A DNA stretch of 64,000 bases from Pandoraea anhela (GTDB lineage Bacteria; Pseudomonadota; Gammaproteobacteria; Burkholderiales; Burkholderiaceae). The first letter of the stretch is position 1. Every line of letters begins with the position of its first letter. This document shows, one piece after another, positions 36,059 through 43,720 of the stretch. Under the pieces are notes generated by a model, which saw nothing but the letters and a program-made list of their open reading frames with translations, had not been told where the DNA came from and did not search any database. The position numbers and the translations under genes were made by a program. Where the stretch lies: contig NZ_CABPSB010000001.1 in NCBI RefSeq assembly GCF_902459655.1, positions 186,001 to 250,000 on the forward strand, written 5' to 3'.

Positions 36059-36163
36059 TCATAAATTTCAACAAAACATTCATTTCACTTATGCTGCGTC
36101 GCGCCATAAAATCCGGGTATTCCCTTACTCACCCGGCTTCAGCGCAAGCCAGATCGCAGCACC

Positions 36164-37609
36164 ATGACCCTCACGCAACGCTCGCAAGACGCCGACGTCC
36201 TCGCCCAAGAGAAGGCCCGGGCGTTATCGCATCCCGTCGCGCCCGCCCCTGAGCCGACGGCCGCCGGCACGCAAGACACCCCTGCAACGCCGCTCGTCAC
36301 GCTGGGCGTCGTGACGATACTCATCGGCATTGGCGCGGGTGTGGGCGGCACGCTGCTCGCCGCGCTGCTCCACATCGTCCAGCATCTCGCCTTCGGTTAC
36401 GCGGAGGACCGGGTCTTCGGCGCGCAGAGTTTCCTGAGCGGCGTGACGGCCGCCTCGCCCGAACGGCGTTTCGCCGCGCTGACGTTGTGCGGCGCCGTCG
36501 CCGGACTCGGCTGGTACGCCCTGCATCGCTATGGCGCGAAGCTCGTCTCCATCAAGGAAGCCGTCGGTCGCGCCCGCCCCATGCCGGTGGGCAGCACGCT
36601 CGCCCACGCCTTGCTGCAAATCGTGACGGTCGCGCTCGGCTCGCCGCTGGGTCGTGAAGTCGCGCCCCGAGAAATCGGTGCGCTGGTGGCCGATCGGTTG
36701 GCGCGCCGCGCTGGGCTGTCGACGGCGCACTGCCGGCTGCTGGTCGCTTGCGGTGCGGGCGCCGGATTGGCCGCCGTGTACAACGTGCCGCTCGGCGGTG
36801 CGATCTTCGTGCTCGAAGTATTGCTCGGCACGTTCGCCTGGCGCGCCGTGCTGCCCGCGTTCGCGACATCGGCCATCGCCGCTGCGGTGGCCTGGATGGG
36901 GATGGGCGTCGAACAGCAGTACACGATCCCGTCGTTCGACGTGACGGCGCCCCTCATGGGCTGGTCGCTCGTGTGCGGCCCGCTCGTCGGCGCAGCGGCG
37001 TGGGCTTACGCGCGTCTGACGGAGCATGCGCGCGCCAACGCGCCGCGCGACTGGCGCGCTCCGGTCTTCGCGCTGGCCAACTTTATGGTGCTGGGTCTGG
37101 TCGTCGCCTGGTACCCGCAGGTGCCGGGCAACGGCAAAGGTCCGGCGTCGCTCGCCTTCAACGGTGAACTCGTGACGGCGCTGGCATTCGCGTTGCTCGC
37201 GCTGCGTGTGGTCTTCACATGGAGCAGTCTGCGTGCGGGTGCTGCGGGCGGATTGCTGACGCCCGGGCTGGCCAACGGCGCGCTACTCGCCGTGGTGCTG
37301 GCCGGCGTATGGAATGGCGCATGGAATACCGTAGGGGGCGTGTTGCCGCCAGCATGGGAGATGGGCGTGGTGCTCGGCGCGGCGGCCCTCATCGGGGCCA
37401 CCGCATTCCTCGCCGTGTCGATGCGCATGCCGATCACGGCTGTCGTGCTGGCGCTGGAGTTCACGCATGTGAATCAGGACTTCCTGGCGCCGATGTTGCT
37501 CGCTGTGGCGGGTGCCGCCTGCACGGCACGCTGGCTCGATCAGCGCGTCGCGACGACGAAGAGTCGCGGGAACGGCAGCAATACCGTACCGTCGGCAAGC
37601 GCCGGATAA
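36164..37609 (+). CDS. CLC-family anion channel/transporter with altered filter motifs
   Basis: A 481-residue CLC protein with about ten to twelve helices after a 45-residue hydrophilic N-terminus. The usual GREGP motif is GREVAP (GSPLGREVAPREIGA), keeping the gating Glu. The GSGIP region reads GAKLVSIKEAV, and GxFxP reads GGLLTPGLANGA. So two of the three ion-binding motifs are changed, and transported ion and mechanism are uncertain. Its last 70 bp overlap the convergent methyltransferase gene. No strong ribosome site is seen before ATG 36164. Confidence 0.85.
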   Translation: MTLTQRSQDADVLAQEKARALSHPVAPAPEPTAAGTQDTPATPLVTLGVVTILIGIGAGVGGTLLAALLHIVQHLAFGYAEDRVFGAQSFLSGVTAASPERRFAALTLCGAVAGLGWYALHRYGAKLVSIKEAVGRARPMPVGSTLAHALLQIVTVALGSPLGREVAPREIGALVADRLARRAGLSTAHCRLLVACGAGAGLAAVYNVPLGGAIFVLEVLLGTFAWRAVLPAFATSAIAAAVAWMGMGVEQQYTIPSFDVTAPLMGWSLVCGPLVGAAAWAYARLTEHARANAPRDWRAPVFALANFMVLGLVVAWYPQVPGNGKGPASLAFNGELVTALAFALLALRVVFTWSSLRAGAAGGLLTPGLANGALLAVVLAGVWNGAWNTVGGVLPPAWEMGVVLGAAALIGATAFLAVSMRMPITAVVLALEFTHVNQDFLAPMLLAVAGAACTARWLDQRVATTKSRGNGSNTVPSASAG

Positions 37610-38379
37610 GCCTTCACGATCTCGTCCGTGTAACGGCTCAGGAAGGCTTCACGCGAGGCATCGTCGAGCTTCGAGAGAAACGGGCGCAGCGCGCTTCCCT
37701 TGAACCATTCGACCACGGCAGGCGCGCCGCCCGCGAGCGGGTGATAGTACGTGGTGCGCCAGATGTCGACACGCGAGCACAACTTGCGCAGCATCGGGTA
37801 GTAGAACGCGGCCCCGTGACGCGCGGTGCGCTCCGTGCCCTTGAGCGTGTCGGCCCAACGCGGGTCGGCCGCCACTTCGCGCATCAGGCGATGCGCCGGT
37901 TCGTCGAGGTTGTCCGGCGTCTGCACGGCGAGCGAGCCGCCCGGCGACAGGCACTCGATCAGCCGCGGGTAAAGCGTCTCGTGATCGGGCAGCCATTGCA
38001 GCACGGCATTCGCCAGAATCACGTCGAACGGACCGTCGCTCCATGTTGCGACATCGGCCACATCGAAATGGAACTGCGGCAAACGCTTGCGCGCCGCATC
38101 GACCATATCCTGCGAACTGTCCAGACCATGCACTTGCGCCTGCGCGTAGCGTGCGGCGAGCACCTCGGTCGAGTTGCCGGGGCCGCAACCGATGTCGACG
38201 ACACGTGTCGCCTCACGCCCGGAAAGCTCGGGAATGGCGGCGACGAGATCGCGCACGGGACGCGTGCGCTCGTCTTCGAATTTCACGTATTGAGACGCCT
38301 GCCACGCCGGGTTCGTCGGCGCAGCGGCCGCAACCTTGGTGGATGTTTCGGAGGCTTGGGAGGCCGGGTTTTGCTGCAT
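37540..38379 (-). CDS. tam: Trans-aconitate 2-methyltransferase
   Basis: A 279-residue class I SAM-dependent methyltransferase. The N-terminal region WQASQYVKFEDERTRPVRDLVAAIP is diagnostic of Tam, with SAM motif VVDIGCGPGNSTEVLAARY and the acidic LDSSQDMVDAAR. Tam methylates trans-aconitate, a spontaneous inhibitor formed from cis-aconitate, in the cytoplasm. A 20-residue Ala/Thr/Ser-rich N-terminal extension precedes the domain. ATG 38379 follows TGGAG. It overlaps the convergent CLC gene by 70 bp. Confidence 0.92.
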   Translation of the reverse strand: MQQNPASQASETSTKVAAAAPTNPAWQASQYVKFEDERTRPVRDLVAAIPELSGREATRVVDIGCGPGNSTEVLAARYAQAQVHGLDSSQDMVDAARKRLPQFHFDVADVATWSDGPFDVILANAVLQWLPDHETLYPRLIECLSPGGSLAVQTPDNLDEPAHRLMREVAADPRWADTLKGTERTARHGAAFYYPMLRKLCSRVDIWRTTYYHPLAGGAPAVVEWFKGSALRPFLSKLDDASREAFLSRYTDEIVKAYPALADGTVLLPFPRLFVVATR

Positions 38380-38423
38380 GAATCACTCCATCGGGGGGGG
38401 ATCGATCGATAGCCCACACGATA

Positions 38424-39083
38424 TCAGGTCATCGCCTGCAATGCCTCAACAAACACGCGCAGATGCGTCGGTTCGGCATCGGTGATCGCCCAGTAAGTCA
38501 TCCCGTTGCGCCGCCAGCGCGCGATCGCATAGCCGTGCGCGCCCGTGATCGACGGCGCCGCCGACGCCTTGTCGCGCCCCGAGAACAGGTAAAGATCGAT
38601 CGGCTGTTTGTCGGTGAGATAGACGAGAACGGACACGGTGCGTCCCCCCACATAGTCGAGACGCGCTCCCGCCAGCGGGAATCCCTTCGTCGAGAGATCG
38701 ACGACCGGCGGGACGTAATCGAGACGGCCGTCGAACCAAGGCTTCACGGTGAGAGGATCGGTCGAGACGATATCGAGCGGATGCTGCGACAACCGCGCAC
38801 GCACATGACTCGCCACGATCTCCTGCGGCTGCACGCCTGTCGGCGGCGGCGTCGACGAAGTCGGCGGGGGTGCCGCAGGACGGCCGACCAGCAGCGCCAT
38901 CGCCACGGCCAGACCACCGAGGAGCGCACCGCAGGCCCCGCCGAGCAGCCACGGCGCAAGACGTTGTCCCCGCGCGGCGCCGATGGACTTCCCCGAATGG
39001 ACGAGGTTGTTCGAGCTTTGCCCCGATACGGTCTCGTCGGCACGCGTCGTCGCAATGTCGTTGGGATCGTCAGGCGTGTTCAT
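38424..39083 (-). CDS. Anti-sigma-factor-like membrane protein (orphan)
   Basis: A 219-residue protein with a hydrophilic N-terminus (1-42), one membrane helix (LAPWLLGGACGALLGGLAVAMALLVG, about 42-67), a Pro/Thr-rich spacer and a periplasmic domain. The sequence VASHVRARLSQHPLDIVSTDPLTVKPWFDGRLDYVPPVVDL and GFPLAGARLDYVGGRTVSVLVY is characteristic of membrane anti-sigma proteins paired with ECF sigma factors. The cytoplasmic part lacks the usual HxxxCxxC zinc motif, and no sigma gene lies within several kb. It follows GGGGAGG. It may have lost its partner or act elsewhere. Confidence 0.8.
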   Translation of the reverse strand: MNTPDDPNDIATTRADETVSGQSSNNLVHSGKSIGAARGQRLAPWLLGGACGALLGGLAVAMALLVGRPAAPPPTSSTPPPTGVQPQEIVASHVRARLSQHPLDIVSTDPLTVKPWFDGRLDYVPPVVDLSTKGFPLAGARLDYVGGRTVSVLVYLTDKQPIDLYLFSGRDKASAAPSITGAHGYAIARWRRNGMTYWAITDAEPTHLRVFVEALQAMT

Positions 39084-39193
39084 CGCGTCCTCCCCAAGTC
39101 GCGTCGCCCCGTCGAAGTCATGCCACCCGGGTGGTTTGCCAGGACTCCAAAAGACAACGCCGATGGACGCATTGAATCACATCGGCGAGCGGG

Positions 39194-40177
39194 TTACATC
39201 GGGGCGACATGCCAGCGCACGCCGCCGATGCGCGCGCTCGGTGTCGTCGGCCGCCACGACGGCATCGCGTCGAGCACCCGTTGGCAGGCATCGACCTGAG
39301 GCGGCGCATGGTTCGGCACGCCGGCGCCGACTTCCCTGATGCTGCCCCGGCTCAACAGGGGCGACGGATCGACCGGATTCCCGTTGCGACGCAGTTCGAA
39401 ATGCAGATGTGGCCCGGTCGCCATGCCGGTCCTGCCTATCGCACCGATCTCGTCGCCTGCGCTGACCGTATCGCCGACGCGCAGCCCGCGTGCGGTCGCC
39501 GACAAGTGCGCATAGAGCGTCTCGCTGTCGTAGCGGTGTGCGATCACGATGTACCTGCCGAAGCCCCGCCCCTGATAGCCGATGAACGTCACTTCGCCAT
39601 CGGCTGCGGCGAGGACCGGTGTGCCGACCAGCGCAGCGAAATCGACGCCGTCATGGCGGTGCGACACGCGGCGGATCGGATGTCGGCGCGCACCGAAGGT
39701 CGACGTAATGCGCGCGCCCTCCACCGGCATGACAAACGACCGGGTCGTGCGTGGCGTGGACACGGTCGGCGCGCGCTTCGGCATGGAGAACAGGCCGGTG
39801 TGACCGGCGACGGTCGTCATGAGTGCGGATACGGGAGCGCGCGTCGAGAACGCGCCGCAGAAGGCGCGACTCGTAGTCATCGCCCCCGCCGCGGACGCCA
39901 CTCCCGGCGCGGTCGGTGAGAGTGACGAGAGTGACGAGAGCGTCGGCGATGCAAATACCGCCGACACCACGGGAGACGGCGTCAGCCGCTGATGCGCCAT
40001 CAATGCCGTGCCCTGTGCCATCGCAGGCAACGGCGCGGCAAGGCACAGCCAGAACCAGGCCGCGCGATGCGACCAGGAAGATACGCGCTCACCCTGCCCC
40101 CGCAGACCTTGCGCACCGCCGTCCGACGTCGCGCCCGGGCGGCTGACCAATGGAGAAGAGGCAGAGGAGAAAGACAT
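39194..40177 (-). CDS. M23-family (LytM-type) peptidase
   Basis: A 327-residue protein with a signal/anchor segment (AAWFWLCLAAPLPAMAQG, about 41-58) and a Ser/Thr/Ala-rich spacer. The C-terminal M23 metallopeptidase domain has zinc ligands in HDGVDF (H and D) and HLHFEL (GMATGPHLHFELRRNG). It should cleave peptidoglycan cross-links or act as an activator of amidases in the periplasm. The catalytic residues look intact. An internal SLSSLSS repeat comes from three 9-bp units (39918-39944). ATG 40177 is the first Met of a plausible N-terminus. Confidence 0.88.
   Translation of the reverse strand: MSFSSASSPLVSRPGATSDGGAQGLRGQGERVSSWSHRAAWFWLCLAAPLPAMAQGTALMAHQRLTPSPVVSAVFASPTLSSLSSLSPTAPGVASAAGAMTTSRAFCGAFSTRAPVSALMTTVAGHTGLFSMPKRAPTVSTPRTTRSFVMPVEGARITSTFGARRHPIRRVSHRHDGVDFAALVGTPVLAAADGEVTFIGYQGRGFGRYIVIAHRYDSETLYAHLSATARGLRVGDTVSAGDEIGAIGRTGMATGPHLHFELRRNGNPVDPSPLLSRGSIREVGAGVPNHAPPQVDACQRVLDAMPSWRPTTPSARIGGVRWHVAPM
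39918..39944. repeat. 9-bp tandem repeat in M23 gene
   Basis: GAGAGTGAC, GAGAGTGAC and GAGAGCGTC encode, on the minus strand, the Ser-Leu-Ser repeat of the peptidase spacer. Confidence 0.8.
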
Positions 40178-40364
40178 CGCATCGTTAACTGAATCGGAAT
40201 CGACGCAGTCTACGGGGCGACGGTACGCAATTTGCTGGGAAAGCGCCCAATTTGCACGCAAGTAGCGGTCAAACCACCCCGAATTGGGAGCAAACCCAAC
40301 GCAGGGTGCGGGTAAAACCGATCCGCGAGACGTCTTTCAGGGGGCGCGGGGCACGCCCGCGCGC

Positions 40365-41381
40365 TTAACGTCGTGTGCCGGGTCGCGTGCGTTTGATGGC
40401 GTACATCGCCTCGTCCGCAAGGTCCATCAGTTGCGTCATATCGGTGCCGTCGTCGGGCAACATCGCGATACCGACGCTCACACCCAGTTCGAGCCGCTTG
40501 CCCTCGAACTCGAACGGCGCGCCGACTTCCTGCGCGAGCCGTTCGCTATGGGCTTCGGCGTCGGCGCGCGAGTGGATGCCGCACAAAATCATGCCGAACT
40601 CGTCGCCGCCCACGCGCGCAATCGTGTCCGAGCGGCGCGCCGTCGCGTTCATGCGCTCGGCCGCCGCGCGGATGGCGGCGTCGCCGGCACGATGGCCGTA
40701 CTTGTCGTTGATGGGTTTGAGCCCGTCCATGTCGATGTTCAGAATGCCGAGCCGCGACGACGAACGCAGGGCCAGATGCACCGCCTGACGCAAGCGATCG
40801 TAGAAGAGTGCGCGGTTGGGCAGCCCCGTGAGGGCATCGTGCGTCGCCTGGAGATAAAGCTGGCTCGTCTCGAAGCGCGCCGCATGGAACATGGCCGCTG
40901 CGATGAGTTCGCTCATCAGTTCGAGTGTGCGCACGTCGGCATCCGGGAATGCACCCGGTGTGGGGGCAAACACCTTGAGTACGCCGACGGTCGTGTCCAG
41001 ATGCCTGAGCGGTGTGACGATCATCGAACGCAAGCCGACTTTGCGGCACGCCTCGCGATCCACACGCGGATCGGTTTCCGAGTCGTCGCAACGCAGAATC
41101 TCGCCCGTCTTCACACACTGCCCCGAGAGCGAGCTGTCGCGCGACAAACGCATGCCGAGCAGATTGGCCGCCACGCCGGACGCCGCCCGGTACACCATGT
41201 CGTCGCCTTCGGCCAACTCGACCACGGCCCCGTTGGCCTGAGTAAGATCCTGAACCCGCTCCGTCACGAAGGTCATCACACCTCCGAGATCCAGACCGAG
41301 TTTGGCGATTTCGGTCTGCGTCTTCACGATCTCCAAAAGCGTATGACTTTCGGGCATCACACTCACGGCGTTATGGCTCAC
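40365..41381 (-). CDS. GAF-GGDEF diguanylate cyclase
   Basis: A 338-residue soluble cyclase: N-terminal GAF domain (about 15-165, with GGVMTFVTERVQDLTQANGAVVELAEGDDMVYRAASG) and C-terminal GGDEF domain (DALTGLPNRALFYDRLRQ, active loop RVGGDEF). An RRSD inhibitory site lies five residues before GGDEF, so product feedback is expected. The start is a GTG with AGGA at 7 bp; ATG 41357 is the alternative. With the PAS-GAF-GGDEF protein at 2933, it is the second c-di-GMP synthase of the window. Confidence 0.9.
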   Translation of the reverse strand: MSHNAVSVMPESHTLLEIVKTQTEIAKLGLDLGGVMTFVTERVQDLTQANGAVVELAEGDDMVYRAASGVAANLLGMRLSRDSSLSGQCVKTGEILRCDDSETDPRVDREACRKVGLRSMIVTPLRHLDTTVGVLKVFAPTPGAFPDADVRTLELMSELIAAAMFHAARFETSQLYLQATHDALTGLPNRALFYDRLRQAVHLALRSSSRLGILNIDMDGLKPINDKYGHRAGDAAIRAAAERMNATARRSDTIARVGGDEFGMILCGIHSRADAEAHSERLAQEVGAPFEFEGKRLELGVSVGIAMLPDDGTDMTQLMDLADEAMYAIKRTRPGTRR

Positions 41382-41472
41382 AACCTAATCCTGTTCAACA
41401 AAAAGCGTGAACCGGAAATGTACCATCGCGCCGCGCTAATTTCATGTCGGGACTGCACCCGATGCCGGTCGC

Positions 41473-42621
41473 TCACGCCGCTTCGGCGGCCATGACCGAC
41501 GTCTGACGCGGCAAGAAGCGGCGCGCTGCGGGGCCACTGACATACCGGTGCAGCGCGCCGCCGAGCAGCGTGCAGACGACGAGCGCCGGGACATAGACGA
41601 GGAACGTCCAGCGCATGTCGCCGTTCGCGAGCGTGCGATAGGCCGGCGTGACGGCGAGCACAACGAACATGTGGCTCAGGTAAATCTCGTAACTCCATTG
41701 CCCCATCTGCTTGAGCCAGCGCAGGCCCGGTGGCACGACACGCGTCGAACCGTGCGCTGCGGCCAGCCACAACGCAGCGCTCACGCACAGCAGCAACATG
41801 ACGTAGTCGTGCATGAGCGGCCAGAGAATGTCTGCGTAAAAGACGACGGCGAGACATCCCGCCACGCTCAACGCCCCGAAACTGCGTGCAACGACGCGAG
41901 GCAACGTTAAACGTTGCATCGCCAGCGCCGTCAGCACGCCCCACGCGATCGCCGCCATCCCCGGCAGATACGCCTTCTCCTGCCATATCTCGTTGCCTTG
42001 CAGCGCGGCGCGCGTCCATGGCAGCGACACGGCGAGCGCGATCAGCGCAAGCACGCGCCATGGGCCACGCAACACCAGACAGAACACGGGAAAAGCCAGA
42101 TAGAAACACACTTCGATAGAAAGGGACCACAACACATCCCATCCGCCCGGCAACCAGTTCGTGCGACCCTCGTACCAGTTCAACGTCATGGTGAGCGCCG
42201 CCGTCAACGCGCCGGACAACGACTGCCCCGGCTTATCGATGACGAACGTCGGCACACCAAGCAGATGCATGACCGACAGAACGGCGAGCAGTAACAGCAG
42301 CAGCGGGAAGATGCGCACGGCCCGCAAGGCATAGAAATGACGCCAACGCATCGCGTCGAGCGACCCATACCGCGCCAGCGAGCGACGTGTGATCACGAAG
42401 CCTGAAATCACGAAAAACACGAATACCGCCTCATAACCGTTGAAACTGATGCCCCTGACCAGGCGCGCGGGCAACACGTCGCCCAGCAGGCTGGGGCCGA
42501 GCGGCAAACGGAATTTGAGCGCGAGGTGGTGAACGACCACAAAGAGAATAGACAGACCGCGCAAGACGTCGATGCCGTCGTTGCGCACGCGCAGACGCGC
42601 CGGTGTTGCAGGGGGAATCAT
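41473..42621 (-). CDS. Acyltransferase-3 family membrane protein (OafA/YrhL-like)
   Basis: A 382-residue membrane protein with about ten helices. The family signature appears at the N-terminus as DGIDVLRGLSILFVVVHHLALK, including the catalytic His, followed by FVFFVISGFVITRRSLARY. Such proteins O-acylate surface polysaccharides or lipids with acetyl or other acyl groups. ATG 42621 follows CGGAG. Divergent from the PAP2 phosphatase gene; both may act on cell-envelope lipids or glycans. Confidence 0.9.
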   Translation of the reverse strand: MIPPATPARLRVRNDGIDVLRGLSILFVVVHHLALKFRLPLGPSLLGDVLPARLVRGISFNGYEAVFVFFVISGFVITRRSLARYGSLDAMRWRHFYALRAVRIFPLLLLLLAVLSVMHLLGVPTFVIDKPGQSLSGALTAALTMTLNWYEGRTNWLPGGWDVLWSLSIEVCFYLAFPVFCLVLRGPWRVLALIALAVSLPWTRAALQGNEIWQEKAYLPGMAAIAWGVLTALAMQRLTLPRVVARSFGALSVAGCLAVVFYADILWPLMHDYVMLLLCVSAALWLAAAHGSTRVVPPGLRWLKQMGQWSYEIYLSHMFVVLAVTPAYRTLANGDMRWTFLVYVPALVVCTLLGGALHRYVSGPAARRFLPRQTSVMAAEAA

Positions 42622-42800
42622 GGGAACTCCGGAAGCGGTGTGCGGGGGGGCACACCGCAGACATCGTACTATGGTGGCCCATCGCCGACACCCCATCGAA
42701 TTCGATGGGTTCCGCGCGCATGGTGTGTTGCCCCATATGGGCCGAACGAACCGATCGCGACGCTATCCGAGGCCCTGAGTCCGGGTCGTCGGACCACAAT

Positions 42801-42830
42801 TTGTACCCCTCGCGACGGCACGCGTAAGAT
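42801..42830 (+). promoter_or_regulatory. Candidate promoter of PAP2 gene
   Basis: TTGTAC (42801-42806) and TAAGAT (42825-42830) are separated by 18 bp. Start of transcription near 42837 would place a hairpin (42841-42866) at the very 5' end of the mRNA. Confidence 0.4.
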
Positions 42831-42840
42831 ATCGTTTTTC

Positions 42841-42866
42841 GCCCGAAGCCTTCTGCTTCCGGGCCG
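42841..42866 (+). promoter_or_regulatory. Leader hairpin next to PAP2 start codon
   Basis: GCCCGAAGC pairs with GCTTCCGGGC (one bulged C) around a 5-nt loop, followed by CGTTTTC. The structure resembles a short intrinsic terminator but ends only 14 bp before the ATG, where no ribosome site is visible. It could stabilise the mRNA or restrict translation. Confidence 0.4.
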
Positions 42867-42879
42867 TTTTCTGGTAGTC

Positions 42880-43560
42880 ATGTCTAACTTCTGGATCACC
42901 ATTACCAATTTCGGCAGCGCCGCCGTCACGGTGCCGCTGGCCGCCGCGCTCACCCTCTGGTTGCTCTCCGCTCGCGCATGGCATGCCGCCTTCGCGTGGG
43001 TCGCGCTGTTCGGCGCCGGCTCGTTTGTCGTGGCCGTCTCCAAAGTCATGTTCCTCGGCTGGGGACTCGGCGTGCGCGAGATCGACTTCACGGGCGTGAG
43101 CGGCCATACGATGTTCGCGGCCACGGTCTATCCGGCCATTGCATGGCTGCTGCTGCGCAATCTGGCATGGCCCTGGCGGGTGCTGGGCACGGTGTTGGCG
43201 GCTGCCGGCAGCGTGGCCGTGGGTGTCTCGCGCGTCGCGTTGTCGGCGCATTCGGTGTCGGAGTCGGTCGCCGGGTGTATTGTCGGTTTCGCGGTGTGCG
43301 CGGCGTTCGCATGGGTCACGCGTAGCGACGACGCCCCCAACCTGAAAACGCTGCCCATGGCCGCCAGCCTGTTCGTGCTCGTGATGTGGCTGCACGGCGA
43401 GCGCGTACCGACGCAACGCTGGATCACGGAAATCGCGCTCATGATGTCCGGGCGCGATCAACCGTTCAAACGCTACAGCTGGCATGCCCGCAAACCGGCC
43501 CCCGGGCCCGCGCTTCCCACCTTCCCTTCGTCAACCGGCACGCCAGCGCCGGCGCACTGA
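42880..43560 (+). CDS. PAP2-family phosphatase
   Basis: A 226-residue membrane protein with about five helices. The PAP2 domain shows the SGHTMFAATVYP motif and the third motif GVSRVALSAHSVSESVAG, where the Asp usually following the catalytic His is replaced. The first motif (KX6RP) is only partly recognisable (KVMFLGWGLGVRE). It may act on undecaprenyl-pyrophosphate or lipid phosphates. The C-terminal 60 residues (after HGERVPTQRW) are non-membrane and unusual, ending Pro/Ala-rich. Divergent from the acyltransferase. Confidence 0.82.
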   Translation: MSNFWITITNFGSAAVTVPLAAALTLWLLSARAWHAAFAWVALFGAGSFVVAVSKVMFLGWGLGVREIDFTGVSGHTMFAATVYPAIAWLLLRNLAWPWRVLGTVLAAAGSVAVGVSRVALSAHSVSESVAGCIVGFAVCAAFAWVTRSDDAPNLKTLPMAASLFVLVMWLHGERVPTQRWITEIALMMSGRDQPFKRYSWHARKPAPGPALPTFPSSTGTPAPAH

Positions 43561-43720
43561 AGCGGCCGGCCCGGGAACGGGCAATTGGCGACGGCGTGCG
43601 CCTGGCTCATGATCTCGACCGAGCGCACGCAACTTGTCGCAGATCAGAGTAGTCATACGTGGCGTGCGTTATATTCACCGAAACGCGCGACACGCGTCGT
43701 GCGACCGAACGGAGTCCGCC

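Noticed and set aside
36224-37027. 267-codon minus-strand frame under the CLC gene
   Set aside because: Arg/Ala/His-rich shadow of the CLC coding sequence.
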